This document shows positions 46,832 to 54,523 of a stretch of 64,000 bases of DNA, piece by piece. Under the pieces are notes generated by a model. The model made no database searches. It saw only the letters and a list, made by a program, of their open reading frames with translations, and was not told the DNA's origin. The position numbers and the translations under genes were made by a program. The number at the start of each line of letters is the position of its first letter. Positions within the stretch are counted from its first letter, which is position 1. This DNA is from Paenibacillus kribbensis (lineage in GTDB: Bacteria > Bacillota > Bacilli > Paenibacillales > Paenibacillaceae), in the NCBI RefSeq assembly GCF_002240415.1, contig NZ_CP020028.1, forward strand, positions 5,578,501 through 5,642,500. The letters are read 5' to 3'.

Positions 46832-47980
46832 TTAGTTGATTTCAGGCTTTACCGGTCCGATTACATATACGGTTTTACCGTGCTTGCGACCAAATTGGTT
46901 AGCCCGGCTCAAACTCTCATAATACACATCGATTTTGTGGCCTTTAATGGCGCCACCGGTATCCTCCGCACGGCGGAAGCCCACCCCTTCAATGTACACC
47001 CACCAACCGATTGGAATGATGCTTGGATCGACAGCGATGGTCCGTCCTTCCGTGACACGTGTACCGGAAGCCGTACGTGTACCAATACCCGGCTCCTGTG
47101 AGGAATACGCCGTCATGGATACGTTCTGCAATACTTTACTGTATTTAAAATCTACACCAGCTTTACGGACAGCATTGCCCGAACTCACCCGAGTTGCCTT
47201 AACGGCATCTTCCGGACTGACAGAAGCAGCCAGAACGACCGGTTTTTTCTTCGTTCCTACCGCAATTATCTTATCCACACGCTTCTGTGCAACTTCCTTG
47301 TTGACCAGCTGCTTGGATACCAATTTTCCGTCATGGTATACCTTCTGAACGTGCTGGACGACAACACCTGATTTACCGCTTTGGAGGACCCGATTATCGC
47401 CCTTATAGAGACTCGGATCGGACGTTTTGATGACCTGATAAGGCACCTGTTTCTTCTGTTCGACCTGCTGTTTCTTCACGCGGACGATTTTTATGTCCAT
47501 GTTAGACGAAACAGAAGCATCGAGCGCAGGGTAAACCTTGTCATTTGACGATAATTTATAGCCCGAAGTGCGAATGGCACCCTCTACTGTATTTTCTGTT
47601 GTGTACAGCTTTTTCGTCTCATTGCCTGAGGTCACTTTAACTTGATTGGCACGTTTGATGATTACGCGATCCCCATCCTGTATGGCTCCGTTCAGCGGCA
47701 TAGAAATCGTATCATGCGGCTGCAGTGAGATGGAATGCTCATTGAGCAAATCCTGGAGCTTGGATTCCCGGGTTTCTACCGCAGATGCCTTACCATTGAT
47801 GACAAAAAAGACCTGTTTCTTGGATTGAGTGTACACCAGAATTGAAATCATAATCGTTAGTGCAATTAGAAAAATAGCGACCAAAGCAGCCTGGCGCACA
47901 TTTTCCTTCTTCCAACGTAATACGTAAGACATGCTGGATGAGCGTGACTCATGGGTCTCCTCTTTTTGGAAAATGCCCAT
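46832..47980 (-). CDS. yabE: Cell-wall-active protein YabE (DUF348, G5 and 3D domains)
   Basis: 382 codons. After a basic N-terminus there is one membrane helix (about 32-52, VAIFLIALTIMISILVY), so the rest is outside the cell. Two DUF348 repeats (about 57-105 and 112-165) are followed by a G5 domain at about 175-245 (KKQVPYQVIKTSDPSLYKGD). A 3D domain follows at about 295-380 (MTAYSSQEPGIGTRTASGTR), with three conserved aspartates in AVDPSIIP, AEDTGGAI and KIDVYY, as in MltA-type lytic transglycosylases and Rpf-like proteins. It probably cleaves peptidoglycan. A c-di-AMP riboswitch lies upstream. Confidence 0.93.
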   Translation of the reverse strand: MGIFQKEETHESRSSSMSYVLRWKKENVRQAALVAIFLIALTIMISILVYTQSKKQVFFVINGKASAVETRESKLQDLLNEHSISLQPHDTISMPLNGAIQDGDRVIIKRANQVKVTSGNETKKLYTTENTVEGAIRTSGYKLSSNDKVYPALDASVSSNMDIKIVRVKKQQVEQKKQVPYQVIKTSDPSLYKGDNRVLQSGKSGVVVQHVQKVYHDGKLVSKQLVNKEVAQKRVDKIIAVGTKKKPVVLAASVSPEDAVKATRVSSGNAVRKAGVDFKYSKVLQNVSMTAYSSQEPGIGTRTASGTRVTEGRTIAVDPSIIPIGWWVYIEGVGFRRAEDTGGAIKGHKIDVYYESLSRANQFGRKHGKTVYVIGPVKPEIN

Positions 47981-48056
47981 TTCCTCCGTCCTCCTTACAT
48001 AGCCCGCCGTCTAGAGTAAGACATAGTTGAGATTTGACGTGACTATAACAGATTTT

Positions 48057-48113
48057 CTACAAGACAAGCCCGTAATGCGACTGTCCTGCACCATGTACCC
48101 GTCTTCGCGGCAT
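48057..48113 (-). CDS. Possible 18-codon upstream ORF in the yabE leader
   Basis: On the minus strand AGGGGAGG stands 5 nt before ATG 48113, followed by 18 codons (MPRRRVHGAGQSHYGLVL) and TAG. It lies between the riboswitch terminator and yabE, 76 nt before the yabE start. The ribosome-binding site is better than most in this window. The peptide is not recognised; it could be a leader peptide or chance. Confidence 0.35.
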   Translation of the reverse strand: MPRRRVHGAGQSHYGLVL

Positions 48114-48167
48114 GCTGTCCTCCCCTGTTTAACCACAGTATGATGACAGATTTTCTTTTATTCACAA

Positions 48168-48212
48168 ACAAAAAAAGCCAGAGAAAGAGACTAGAGAGCT
48201 CTTTCGTGGCTT
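48168..48212 (-). terminator. Riboswitch-linked terminator of yabE
   Basis: On the minus strand AGCCACGAAAGAG pairs with CTCTTTCTCTGGCT (small bulge), then TTTTTTT. It begins about 50 nt after the aptamer and is the likely expression platform: c-di-AMP binding should favour it and switch yabE off, as for other ydaO-class switches. Confidence 0.85.
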
Positions 48213-48261
48213 CCAGCATGTAGTGAATATGCGGAAAAATCATGCACGAGATGGCTTCTCT

Positions 48262-48455
48262 CTTGTTTACGCTTACGGGGTTAGCTGTCGGGTTCGGACG
48301 TAGAGAGTCGCCCTAGCTTGGGTCAACCGCTCATGGCGGTCGCCTTCACATTCACCCCGAAGACCCAGAAAGAAATCGAAATATGGCTTGACGGACTTGC
48401 AGTAAGCCATACCGGTTCCCCCGTTCCCTGTAAAAGGGACTCAGCGAGACTGGTT
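48262..48455 (-). ncRNA. Cyclic di-AMP riboswitch (ydaO/yuaA class)
   Basis: The minus strand carries the conserved parts of this class in the right order. First is CGCTGAGTCCC...GGGAACGGGGGAACC, then GGTCTTCGGGGTGAATG, and finally CGAACCCGACAGCTAACCCC followed by GTAAGCG. Variable stems such as TATGGCTTACTGC/AAGCCATA and GGCGACCGCC lie between. These riboswitches bind c-di-AMP and mostly turn off cell-wall hydrolase and potassium-transport genes. Its position upstream of the cell-wall protein YabE fits this. Confidence 0.93.
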
Positions 48456-48657
48456 CATGAAATGACTTGTTGGAGTTTACATTAAATCAACAATTCACTG
48501 AAAAGATGATATCCTGTTTCTATGCATGTTGTAAAGCGGGTTTCAAGTACATTTTCCAAAATATTCGGTTAAAATATTGTAATATTCTCGAGTTTCCTGC
48601 AACAAATTCATGATTAGCTCCGTCTATCTCATTATTTTGGTTGGTTTCTTCTCTTTC

Positions 48658-49428
48658 TCATCTGATGTCAAATCGTTCCAAGGCATTTTGGGTCGTTATG
48701 GACACCAATTCCTCCACTGTGATCCCCTTGATTTGGGCGGCAGCCTCTGCCACCAGTCTCACATGTGCAGCCTCATTTCGTTTTCCACGAAATGGATGAG
48801 GTGTCAGATAAGGTGCGTCCGTTTCAATGAGCAGACGATCCATCGGAACCTGTGCAAGCACCTCTTTGGGCTGCTTTGCATTTTTGAACGTAATTGGCCC
48901 ACCGAAGGAAAGGTGAAAGCCCATATCCAGCACCATTTTAGCTGTCTCCCAGCTTCCGGAGAAGGAGTGCATGACTCCGCCAACCTCGCTCGCTTTTTCC
49001 TCGCGTAAAATCTTAATAATATCTTCATGCGCATCCCGGTTATGGACAACAATGGGCATATTCAGCTCCCGAGCCAGACCAATTTGATTCCGAAGTACCC
49101 GGTGCTGTACATCCTTCGGTGATGTATCCCAATAGTAATCCAGACCAATCTCCCCGATGGCTACAACTTTTTTGTGACTGCATAACGATGCAATCCACTC
49201 CAGGTCGCCCTCCTGCATCGTAATGGCATCTACAGGATGCCATCCGACTGCCGCATACATAAAATCATACGTCTCGGCCAATTTCATCGTGGATGGAATC
49301 GTCTCACGATTAAATCCGATATTAATCATCCGGGTTACTCCCGATTCGACAGCACGCGCTATAACTTCTTCACGGTCTTCGTCAAATTGCGGCGCATCCA
49401 AGTGAGTATGAGTGTCGAATAATTCCAA
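48658..49428 (-). CDS. tatD: TatD-family metal-dependent hydrolase/DNase
   Basis: 256 codons with TTG start at 49428; AAAGGAG lies 9 nt upstream. TIM-barrel amidohydrolase motifs: LFDTHTHLDAPQFDEDREEV, AAVGWHPVDA, GEIGLDYYWDTSP, MPIVVHNRDAHED, MHSFSGSWETA and LIETDAPYLTPHPFRGKRNE. TatD proteins are 3'-exonuclease/endonuclease-like enzymes acting on damaged DNA or RNA. The B. subtilis orthologue yabD is at the equivalent place, though there metS lies before it. Confidence 0.93.
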   Translation of the reverse strand: MELFDTHTHLDAPQFDEDREEVIARAVESGVTRMINIGFNRETIPSTMKLAETYDFMYAAVGWHPVDAITMQEGDLEWIASLCSHKKVVAIGEIGLDYYWDTSPKDVQHRVLRNQIGLARELNMPIVVHNRDAHEDIIKILREEKASEVGGVMHSFSGSWETAKMVLDMGFHLSFGGPITFKNAKQPKEVLAQVPMDRLLIETDAPYLTPHPFRGKRNEAAHVRLVAEAAAQIKGITVEELVSITTQNALERFDIR

Positions 49429-49470
49429 GTTACTGATCTCCTTTTTTTACTTTCATTGTTATACAGTTGT

Positions 49471-50754
49471 CTATTGTTTGACAAAATAATTCCTTATTTC
49501 GGCAGGAAGCCTGTCTTTTACCCCATTCAATTTATTTTGGGGATAATACATATGATATTTCCCTCGGTGAATGCCACTAATTGAGCGCACAATTTCCGAA
49601 ACTTCAGAAATCTCTCTCACCTCACCCTGACGTCCAAGCAGTAGAATCTGATTGTCCGTCGAGCCACCCTTCCGAAACACATCATAAGGAAGATCGGTTG
49701 GAAAATCAATTTCAAGATCATATTCCGGGTGCAGACCAGCTTCAGCCAAAGCTCCTCGAATACTGTCAATGGTATCTGTATCCATATTATCAATCTCTAC
49801 ATATTTATACAATTTACGATCCATAAAACGAGTGCTCAGATCGCTTAAAATGTCGTCCTTTTCTCGTTTCCACTGGCCAAATACCGTCTGAATCAGAGAC
49901 TCGTCGAGCATCAGATATTGTTCTACTGTAAGGTCTCCCTTCAGAAGGTCCGGAAGCGGGTCCAACAGAAAACCAAACTCATATCCGTTTTTAAACAATT
50001 CCTTCGCCCGCTTAAAAATTTTGCGCAAAAGGATTTCCGAGCTGCGTGTTACAGGATGAAAATAAATTTGCCAATACATCTGATAGCGTGACATCAAATA
50101 ATCCTCTACCGCATGCATGCCAGACTCCTTTACGACGATTCTCCCATTATGTGGACGCAGCAACCGCAAAATACGATCCAAGTCAATGGTGCCGTAGTTG
50201 ACACCTGTCGAATGAGCATCCCGCAGCAGATAATCCATACGATCGGCATCCAGCGGACTGGTTACCAAATTGACAACGATTGGCTTGTCATACGTTTTGG
50301 CAATGACCGCAGCCACCTTTTGTGGAAGCTCCTCATCGACCTGCCGCAGCACGGCGTTGATCTTCGTATCCCCCAGTACAATGCGACACGTCCAGTCCTC
50401 ATGGTTCATATGAAAGGCTTCTTCTATGGAATGGGAAAATGGACCGTGTCCCACATCATGCAGCAAAGCGGCGCACAGAGCAACCAGCCTTTCCTCCTTT
50501 GGCCAATCGGGAAAATCCCCGCGTTCAAATTGGGAAATAATACGTCTCGTAATTTCATATACGCCTAATGAATGTGAAAAGCGACTATGCTCCGCTCCAT
50601 GAAACGTAAGATAAGATGTGCCCAGCTGCCGGATACGGCGTAACCGTTGGAACTCCGGCGTGTTAATCAACCGCCATATCGCTGTATCCTGAACATGGAT
50701 ATAGTTATGTACCGGGTCTTTAAAAACTTTTTCTTCACTAAGTGGCTGGTGCAA
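49471..50754 (-). CDS. HD-domain phosphohydrolase (dGTPase-like, YwfO family)
   Basis: 427 codons with TTG start at 50754; AAGGAG lies 8 nt upstream. The HD site is complete: His in HSRFSHSLGVYEITRRI, HD in ALCAALLHDVGHGPFSHSIE and Asp in TSPLDADRMDYLLRDAHSTG. The family includes EF1143 and YwfO, deoxynucleoside-triphosphate hydrolases. It begins EEKVFKDPVHNYIHVQDTAI, which is typical. In B. subtilis the relative is not in this neighbourhood; here it takes the place of metS between abrB and tatD and is divergent from abrB. A dNTPase role is inferred from the family. Confidence 0.88.
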   Translation of the reverse strand: MHQPLSEEKVFKDPVHNYIHVQDTAIWRLINTPEFQRLRRIRQLGTSYLTFHGAEHSRFSHSLGVYEITRRIISQFERGDFPDWPKEERLVALCAALLHDVGHGPFSHSIEEAFHMNHEDWTCRIVLGDTKINAVLRQVDEELPQKVAAVIAKTYDKPIVVNLVTSPLDADRMDYLLRDAHSTGVNYGTIDLDRILRLLRPHNGRIVVKESGMHAVEDYLMSRYQMYWQIYFHPVTRSSEILLRKIFKRAKELFKNGYEFGFLLDPLPDLLKGDLTVEQYLMLDESLIQTVFGQWKREKDDILSDLSTRFMDRKLYKYVEIDNMDTDTIDSIRGALAEAGLHPEYDLEIDFPTDLPYDVFRKGGSTDNQILLLGRQGEVREISEVSEIVRSISGIHRGKYHMYYPQNKLNGVKDRLPAEIRNYFVKQ

Positions 50755-51085
50755 GATATCAACTCCTTTAATTTTCGGAATAATGGATTAAAATACATTA
50801 AAATCCTAAATCGTTTCCCTCATTCGACATCATTTGTCGTAATATGTCGAATTATAGTTTTTATGCATTTCCAAATCGACAAAAGTGATAAATCATCTGA
50901 AAAATAAGGTAATAGACACGTATCAAGCTCTTTAATCAAAATATTTTTGCATAATCAGCCTGTTACTACTTTTTTTAGGTTGACTGTTTTGGGAATCGTT
51001 GGTATAGTAATTATCAGAAAAGAGAAAATTTTGTCGAATCATGACACTTATATTATTTTAATTGGCGAGAGGAGCCTGATTTATT
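50755..51085. promoter_or_regulatory. abrB control region with Spo0A boxes
   Basis: 331 nt between the divergent HD gene and abrB. It contains a cluster of four Spo0A-box-like sequences: TTCGACA at 50823-50829, TTTGTCGTA at 50833-50841, TGTCGAA at 50845-50851, and TCGACAA at 50876-50882. A further perfect TTTTGTCGAA lies at 51029-51038, downstream of the abrB promoter. The last box is followed by TCATGAC, as in B. subtilis abrB, where Spo0A~P binds downstream of the start site and represses. Confidence 0.75.
50980..51008 (+). promoter_or_regulatory. Sigma-A promoter of abrB
   Basis: TTGACT (50980-50985), 17 bp, TATAGT (51003-51008); predicted start about 51015, giving a leader of about 70 nt that contains a Spo0A box. 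Confidence 0.88.
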
Positions 51086-51340
51086 ATGATGAAATCCACT
51101 GGTATTGTAAGAAAAGTTGATGAGCTCGGACGTGTTGTTATTCCAATCGAATTGCGCCGTACTCTGGGAATCGGAGAGAAAGACGCCTTGGAAATTTATG
51201 TTGATGGCGAGCGCATCATGCTTAAAAAATACGAGCCTGCTTGTATCTTCTGCGGCAATGCTGAGAACGTAATTTACTTCAAAGGAAAAATTGTTTGCCA
51301 AGATTGCATTTCTGAAATCCCAACACCTGTGACAAACTGA
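51086..51340 (+). CDS. abrB: Transition-state regulator AbrB
   Basis: 84 codons (ATGATG start, GAGAGGAG upstream). The N-terminal 53 residues are almost identical in pattern to B. subtilis AbrB (STGIVRKVDELGRVVIPIEL, RRTLGIGEKDALEIYVDGER), the swapped-hairpin DNA-binding domain. The C-terminus differs: CIFCGNAENVIYFKGKIVCQ followed by DC contains two CxxC pairs in place of the Bacillus multimerisation domain. AbrB represses post-exponential genes. It has its own promoter and terminator and is transcribed against its neighbours. Confidence 0.93.
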   Translation: MMKSTGIVRKVDELGRVVIPIELRRTLGIGEKDALEIYVDGERIMLKKYEPACIFCGNAENVIYFKGKIVCQDCISEIPTPVTN

Positions 51341-51408
51341 GAATTTTAGTATATAATAGACTTATCAAAGATTGTTAATTCTAACCTTTTTCATATATAC
51401 TCCTTGTT

Positions 51409-51450
51409 GCCTTCCACGGTTTGAACCCAACCGTTGGAAGGCCCTTTTTT
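51409..51450 (+). terminator. Terminator of abrB
   Basis: GCCTTCCACGGTT and AACCGTTGGAAGGC pair with one mismatch, followed by TTTTTT on the plus strand. It is convergent with the rsmI 3' end, only 15 nt away. Confidence 0.9.
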
Positions 51451-51464
51451 GTCCGGACAAGTAT

Positions 51465-52346
51465 TCACAGCAGTGCGTTGTAAACATCTCTCTTGGAAAT
51501 GGAGCGATCCGCGGCTGTACGCTTCATCGCATCCTTGCGTGTAAGACCCTCTGCCTCGTAATGAGCAACGTGAGCCTCCAAGGATAAGGTCTGCCACCAT
51601 GCTTGACGCTCCTGCTCCTCTTCCGCTTCGTTTTTTCCCTCAACTACCAGACAATATTCACCAATCGGCGGATACTCCTCCAGTTTAGCAAGGCATTGCT
51701 CAACCGTTCCCCGCACCCATTCCTCATGCAGCTTGGTCAGCTCACGCGCAAGCACCACTTTACGTGATCCCAATGTTTCCTTTAATACCGTCAGTGTCTT
51801 CACAATACGATGTGGAGATTCATAAAAAAGAATCGTGCCGTGAGATACCTGAAACGATTGCAGCAGCCTCTCCAGATCCTTTTTCTCCCGTGGTGGAAAT
51901 CCAGCGAAGGTGAACCTTTCTGTATCCAGCCCAGAGGCAATCAAAGCCGATAATGCCGCATTCGCCCCTGGAATAGGAATGACGCTAATTTCTGCTTCCA
52001 GGGCCAGCTTGACCAAATCTGCACCAGGGTCTGAAATGGCTGGTAAACCGGCATCGCTGACCAGTGCTAAATTTTTTCCTTCTATTATATACCGTATTAA
52101 CTCAGGCCCACTGGCAACCTTATTATGCTCATGATAACTGAAGAGCATTTCCGGCGTGATATCAAAATGTGTCAGTAATTTGCGTGTCTGCCGGGTGTCC
52201 TCTGCAGCTATAATACTGCACGATTTTAAAGTGTTAATCGCCCTAAAGGTCATATCGTCCAAATTCCCAATCGGTGTTGCAACGAGGTACAGCTTGCCCC
52301 GTTCTTCCTGGCTGGCACTAAAGCTTTTTTGTACAGCTGCTTTCAC
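51465..52346 (-). CDS. rsmI: 16S rRNA (cytidine1402-2'-O)-methyltransferase
   Basis: 293 codons. It 2'-O-methylates C1402 in the decoding centre. It has the tetrapyrrole-methylase fold: GKLYLVATPIGNLDDMTFRA, AEDTRQTRKLL, SYHEHNKVA, LVSDAGLPAISDPGADLV and IPGANAALSALIASGLDTER. The start overlaps the preceding methyltransferase gene by 4 nt. In B. subtilis the GIY-YIG gene yazA lies between them. Confidence 0.96.
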   Translation of the reverse strand: MKAAVQKSFSASQEERGKLYLVATPIGNLDDMTFRAINTLKSCSIIAAEDTRQTRKLLTHFDITPEMLFSYHEHNKVASGPELIRYIIEGKNLALVSDAGLPAISDPGADLVKLALEAEISVIPIPGANAALSALIASGLDTERFTFAGFPPREKKDLERLLQSFQVSHGTILFYESPHRIVKTLTVLKETLGSRKVVLARELTKLHEEWVRGTVEQCLAKLEEYPPIGEYCLVVEGKNEAEEEQERQAWWQTLSLEAHVAHYEAEGLTRKDAMKRTAADRSISKRDVYNALL

Positions 52347-53098
52347 ACTGAATCCTCCTTGCTTACTTCCCCATAGATATCCCTTATTTCCTGAGTATAA
52401 TCCCCATTCTCCTGATAAACAATGAGCGGGGGCAATAAGCGAACCTCCGGCTTACCATCACGCAGCGCTTCGATCAGTACCATATTGGCCTCCATATGGG
52501 CCCGTGGGTGAACAAAACGAATCCGCTTCGGTTCCAGACTGTGGGCACGCATCAGAGATATAATTTCACCCAACCGCTGCGGGCGATGAACCATGGACAC
52601 TTTTCCCCCGTTGCGGACGAGTCGGGTACACGCTTGAATAACTTCTTCCAATGTACAGCTAACTTCATGACGCGCGATGGCCTGATGAGGGTTCACCTTC
52701 AAATCGCTGCCGTTTAACGGCATATAGGGGGGATTCACGGTAATCGCATCATAAGCACCGTGTCCCGTAATTTGGACCAGCTCGCGCAGATCCCCTTCCC
52801 GAATCTGAATTGTGTCCTCCAATCCATTCAGGCTGACACTGCGTCTAGCCATATCCGCGAGACGTGGCTGAATCTCAATTCCCTCAATAGCCGCTTTGGT
52901 TCGTGTCGTAAGCAGCAAAGGAACAACCCCATTGCCTGTACACAGATCCAAAATCTTTCCACGCTGCGGGATACCGGCAAACCGTGCCAGCAGAACTGCA
53001 TCCATTGAGAAGCTGAATACCTCATCACTTTGAATAATACGCAGATGATGTGAAAGCAGATCGTCAATCCGTTCGGACTTCTTTTCATTTTCGTACAT
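52343..53098 (-). CDS. yabB: SAM-dependent methyltransferase, TrmN6-like (YabB)
   Basis: 251 codons from ATG 53098 with GGGAGA upstream. The Rossmann SAM motif is KILDLCTGNGVVPLLLTTRT, and the amino-methylating NPPY motif is AITVNPPYMPLNGSD. This combination is typical of tRNA1(Val) A37 N6-methyltransferases (TrmN6), an assignment based on family and not on direct evidence. It is coupled to rsmI. Confidence 0.88.
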   Translation of the reverse strand: MYENEKKSERIDDLLSHHLRIIQSDEVFSFSMDAVLLARFAGIPQRGKILDLCTGNGVVPLLLTTRTKAAIEGIEIQPRLADMARRSVSLNGLEDTIQIREGDLRELVQITGHGAYDAITVNPPYMPLNGSDLKVNPHQAIARHEVSCTLEEVIQACTRLVRNGGKVSMVHRPQRLGEIISLMRAHSLEPKRIRFVHPRAHMEANMVLIEALRDGKPEVRLLPPLIVYQENGDYTQEIRDIYGEVSKEDSV

Positions 53099-53144
53099 GT
53101 GTGATCTCCCATCTTTTTTAACCAGAATCACTCTTACTTCCTTA

Positions 53145-53178
53145 CAAAAAAGCCGTAGGCATCTTACTCCTACGGCTT
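53145..53178 (-). terminator. Terminator after yabA
   Basis: On the minus strand AAGCCGTAGG and CCTACGGCTT with a 9-nt loop, then TTTTTT. It separates the tmk-yabA operon from yabB-rsmI. Confidence 0.85.
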
Positions 53179-53182
53179 GTTT

Positions 53183-53557
53183 TTATTTATTCAAAAATGA
53201 CAGACAGAAGAGGCAATCGCCTTCTGTTCGCAAATGTCCGTAATACACGTTGCATATATGAAATCCTTCATGATACAGCCGTGCCAGATTGTCGTAGCCT
53301 TCGCCCACGACCTCGCCTGTTCCCTCTTCATCTTTAATGACGATCGGAGGAGAAAGCTTCGGTTTGCTTGCCGGCTTTTCTTCTCCAGAGGTTTCACGCT
53401 TGAGCATCTTGCGCACCTGTTCGTTTTCAATCGTTAGTCGTTGATTTTCCTCCAGCAGCTCTTTTACTGCCAGTTTCAATTCACCCAGATCGCTATACAA
53501 CTGTCCCATTTGGGTTTCCATTTCGTGAATACGCGCAAAAACATTTAATTTATCCAA
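53183..53557 (-). CDS. yabA: Replication initiation control protein YabA
   Basis: 124 codons from TTG 53557, which gives the family start [27 protein letters not shown] precedes it. The N-terminal half is a leucine-zipper coiled coil (about 5-60). The C-terminus ([20 protein letters not shown], then RTEGDCLFC) binds zinc through His and three Cys. YabA bridges DnaA and DnaN and prevents over-initiation. It follows ricT and holB in the conserved order. Confidence 0.95.
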   Translation of the reverse strand: MDKLNVFARIHEMETQMGQLYSDLGELKLAVKELLEENQRLTIENEQVRKMLKRETSGEEKPASKPKLSPPIVIKDEEGTGEVVGEGYDNLARLYHEGFHICNVYYGHLRTEGDCLFCLSFLNK

Positions 53558-53584
53558 GTTTCCACCCCGAAGCAACCTAATGGT

Positions 53585-54385
53585 TTACTTGACGACTACA
53601 TCGTCCATTGGAAGTTCCTTGACCTTGCTGATCTCAAACAATTGAACATGCACCGTACGATGACCTGCATTTACGCCTACAACCTTACCTTCCCCCAAAG
53701 AGGTGATCACCATCTTACCCACTTGAGGTAGCTCTTCCTTCATGCTCTCGTAGTTATCATGTTCGAACTTGAGACAGCACATCAATCTTCCGCACAACCC
53801 GGAAATCTTCGTCGGATTCAGCGACAAGCTCTGATCCTTCGCCATCTTGATAGATACCGGGTCAAAATCTCCCAGCCATGAGGAACAGCACAGAATACGT
53901 CCACATGGTCCGATCCCGCCGAGCATTTTAGCCTCATCCCGTACCCCGATCTGCCGCAGCTCAATCCGTGTACGAAAGATACTGGCCAAATCCTTTACAA
54001 GTTCTCGAAAATCAACCCGACCTTCTGCCGTAAAATAAAAAATGATCTTATTGCGGTCAAATGTAAATTCCACATCCACCAGCTTCATTTTAAGGCCATG
54101 GTCTTTAATTTTATTTAAACACGTACCGAAGGCATCCTTGGCCGCCAATTTATTCTCTTCTACAACAAGAGCATCATCATCTCCGGCAATACGAATGACT
54201 TTTTTTAAAGGCAGGACAACATCCGAGTCATTTACCTCTTTTTTGCCCACCACAACCTTGCCATATTCAATACCGCGTGCGGTTTCTACAATGACGCAGT
54301 TTTCTTTCTCCACCGGAAGATCCAGCGGATCAAAATAATAAGTCTTGCCCGCCTTTTTGAAACGGACACCCACTACACTATACAA
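53585..54385 (-). CDS. ricT: PSP1-domain protein RicT (YaaT)
   Basis: 266 codons with TTG start at 54385; AAGGGGG lies 8 nt upstream. It starts YSVVGVRFKKAGKTYYFDPL. The PSP1 core has cysteine-rich GGIGPCGRILCCSSWLGDFD and ISGLCGRLMCCLKFEHDNYE, which bind iron-sulfur clusters in B. subtilis. RicT forms the Y-complex with RicA and RicF, which promotes RNase Y processing, Spo0A phosphorelay, competence and biofilm formation. Confidence 0.95.
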   Translation of the reverse strand: MYSVVGVRFKKAGKTYYFDPLDLPVEKENCVIVETARGIEYGKVVVGKKEVNDSDVVLPLKKVIRIAGDDDALVVEENKLAAKDAFGTCLNKIKDHGLKMKLVDVEFTFDRNKIIFYFTAEGRVDFRELVKDLASIFRTRIELRQIGVRDEAKMLGGIGPCGRILCCSSWLGDFDPVSIKMAKDQSLSLNPTKISGLCGRLMCCLKFEHDNYESMKEELPQVGKMVITSLGEGKVVGVNAGHRTVHVQLFEISKVKELPMDDVVVK

Positions 54386-54523
54386 AAATTAACCCCCTTG
54401 TATGCCACTAAACCTCATTTGAAGCCGACATTGTACGAATGGCCGCAATTGAAGTCTCACTGTCGCACAAACCGGGAACCTGGCGTCGCGGATTGTGCAG
54501 AGTGGAACAAGCGCGCCTTCCTG

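Larger units (their letters stand above)
47981..48657 (-). other. yabE leader region, tatD-yabE intergenic
   Basis: 677 nt between tatD and yabE. It contains, in transcription order, an A+T-rich promoter region (about 48500-48600), the ydaO-type aptamer, an intrinsic terminator and a short upstream ORF, all entered separately. TTGAAA followed 17 bp later by ATAGAA (minus strand, about 48545-48517) is a weak promoter candidate. The open frame at 48043-48243 is an accident of the leader and not a gene. Confidence 0.7.

Noticed and set aside
48043..48243. Minus-strand open frame of 66 codons in the yabE leader
   Set aside because: It runs through the riboswitch terminator hairpin and has no good ribosome-binding site; the shorter uORF at 48057-48113 is in another frame.
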